Under the pieces are notes generated by a model. The model was not told the origin of the DNA and did no database searches. It saw only the letters and a program-made list of their open reading frames with translations. Shown here one piece after another: positions 5,251 through 5,719 of a stretch of 5,719 bases of DNA. The stretch is taken from the NCBI GenBank assembly GCA_014729055.1, contig WJKO01000135.1, positions 1 through 5,719 of the forward strand, given 5' to 3'. The position numbers and the translations under genes were made by a program. Positions within the stretch are counted from its first letter, which is position 1; every line of letters begins with the position of its first letter. The DNA comes from Promethearchaeota archaeon. Lineage in GTDB: Archaea; Asgardarchaeota; Lokiarchaeia; Sigyniarchaeales; Promethearchaeaceae.

Positions 5251-5500
5251 ATAGAAGTGCATGGGACCTCTTTTTCCTTTTACACTAACTCTTAATTTCA
5301 TTGCTGGGAGGTTCCCTGCTCGATAAAGTCTCTCATGTTAGGTAATTATGAGTTCCCATGCGTGGGTAAGTATTTTCTTTAACATCATCTTTATGCTGTA
5401 CCATATTCATTGTTGAATAAAATCAACTCTGTGGCTCGCCCGAATGATGAATGAAATTGAAAATAAATCTCGGAATATCGACTGGGGTCTTATGCACATG
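5251..5500 (+). ncRNA. Candidate structured non-coding RNA, family not recognised
   Basis: No ORF fits here, yet the segment is GC-richer (about 43-47% in its core by hand count) than the spacer before gar1. GTGCATGGGACCTC (5257-5270) pairs without interruption with GGGGTCTTATGCAC (5484-5497): 14 base pairs, three of them G-U. The G-U pairs would be A-C mismatches on the other strand, so the plus strand is favoured. Inside are local hairpins at 5303-5319 (GGGA/TCCC with flanking GC/GC), 5332-5352 (CTCAT/ATGAG) and 5404-5419 (TATTCA/TGAATA, four-base loop). The same 5' strand can instead pair with TCCCATGCGT (5354-5363), giving ten pairs and a compact three-way junction of 107 bases. A TATA-like element sits at the right distance upstream. 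Ends are approximate. It shows no SRP RNA or C/D box hallmarks and only partial resemblance to RNase P RNA. Confidence 0.42.
5303..5319 (+). repeat. Local hairpin in the candidate RNA
   Basis: GCTGGGA and TCCCTGC flank the three-base loop GGT. The stem has a GC/GC base, one T-T mismatch and GGGA/TCCC. The right arm overlaps bases that can also pair imperfectly with 5260-5270. Confidence 0.5.
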
Positions 5501-5539
5501 CTATCATCCTTTTATCAAACATGTCCTCGATAGCCAGTC
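5480..5539 (+). repeat. GACTGG/CCAGTC and CTATC/GATAG nested inverted repeats
   Basis: GACTGG (5480-5485) pairs with CCAGTC (5534-5539), and immediately inside on the 3' side CTATC (5501-5505) pairs with GATAG (5529-5533). ACATG (5496-5500) and CATGT (5520-5524) add an alternative or crossing pairing. The outer stem shares two bases with the 3' strand of the 14-bp helix, so both cannot fully form together. Confidence 0.4.
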
Positions 5540-5621
5540 ATTTAATTTCCTCGAACGATTCCCATTAAAATCATACAATCATAAATTTAAAATGTTTTCG
5601 CTTGATTTTTTAATTTAGAAA
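5501..5621. other. Remainder of the spacer before the right-edge gene
   Basis: The part after 5540 is AT-rich and has no frame of note. TAAATTTAAAAT at 5582-5593 could be the TATA element of the next gene, about 35 bases before its ATG. The T-runs at 5552-5556 and 5606-5611 are not distinctive. Confidence 0.45.
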
Positions 5622-5719
5622 ATGCCTATAATTGATCTAAGTGAAATAGATACTTTCTTTATAATACATAGTTCGACGATGAAATTCAAAGGAATGGATG
5701 TAAAGAATGTACCTAGTTC
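5622..5719 (+). CDS. Possible start of a gene cut by the window edge
   Basis: From ATG 5622 the frame stays open for 32 codons to the end of the window. The in-frame stop at 5616-5618 makes this the first possible start. The peptide begins MPIIDLSEIDTFFIIHSS and shows no motif I recognise. No Shine-Dalgarno sequence is seen, and a TATA-like stretch about 35 bases upstream would give a very short leader. The sequence mixes charged and hydrophobic residues as a real protein would, but the length is too small to be sure. If genuine, the candidate RNA lies in its upstream region and might be its leader. Confidence 0.5.
   Translation, partial: MPIIDLSEIDTFFIIHSSTMKFKGMDVKNVPS

Noticed and set aside
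5300..5365. tRNA or SRP RNA
   Set aside because: The GGTTC near 5310 is not in a T-arm context and no acceptor/anticodon arms can be drawn. The SRP helix 8 signature is absent on both strands.
5444..5450. Box C (RTGATGA) of a C/D guide RNA
   Set aside because: ATGATGA matches box C, but no CTGA box D follows within the expected 50-60 bases.
5257..5497. RNase P RNA identity for the structured region
   Set aside because: AUGAUGAAUGA near 5445 and UCGGAAUAUCG just before the 3' helix strand loosely recall conserved regions IV and V of bacterial RNase P RNA. However, I could not find a matching P4 5' strand: AAAGUCUCUC near 5325 is not complementary to the 3' segment. Not called; an Infernal search would settle it.
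1..5719. CRISPR array, insertion sequence or prophage elements
   Set aside because: No regularly spaced repeats, transposase motifs, terminal inverted repeats or phage genes are seen.

Overview
The window is archaeal. It encodes a transcription factor B (TFIIB homologue), an archaeal Gar1-type H/ACA RNP protein, an archaeal-type EngB GTPase and a stand-alone Roadblock/LC7 protein. The DNA is AT-rich and several genes have TATA-like elements upstream. Single-domain Roadblock proteins, very acidic orphan proteins and low GC together point to an Asgard archaeon, perhaps Lokiarchaeia-like. That placement is inference; the archaeal assignment is solid.

Layout: the left edge holds the 3' end of a plus-strand gene for a helical protein (2-196). 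Its stop lies nine bases from the stop of a convergent minus-strand gene for a YdjM/DUF457-type membrane protein with an intact His/Asp motif set (206-952). A divergent AT-rich promoter region follows. Next come an unrecognised protein with a long acidic N-terminal half (1057-1995) and, 22 bases later, an EngB-type GTPase (2018-2674), probably as one transcript. About 460 bases with no convincing gene follow, containing repeated ATCAAA-type words that end at a TATA box. Then come gar1 (3138-3503) and tfb (3614-4561), a T-rich terminator zone, and the Roadblock gene (4774-5229). The final stretch (5230-5621) has no ORF but is GC-richer than the other spacer and contains a 14-bp long-range helix plus smaller hairpins, suggesting a structured RNA. 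A further gene appears to begin at 5622 and runs off the edge.

Themes: gar1 and tfb are information-processing genes (RNA pseudouridylation/rRNA maturation and transcription initiation), EngB is a predicted ribosome-assembly GTPase, and Roadblock proteins are regulatory partners of small GTPases.

The observations most worth checking are (1) the candidate structured RNA at about 5251-5500, which has a TATA-like element about 26 bases upstream; (2) the gar1 start, where Gar1-like sequence continues upstream of the first conventional start codon, so translation begins at CTG or there is a one-base indel; and (3) the orphan acidic protein linked to engB.
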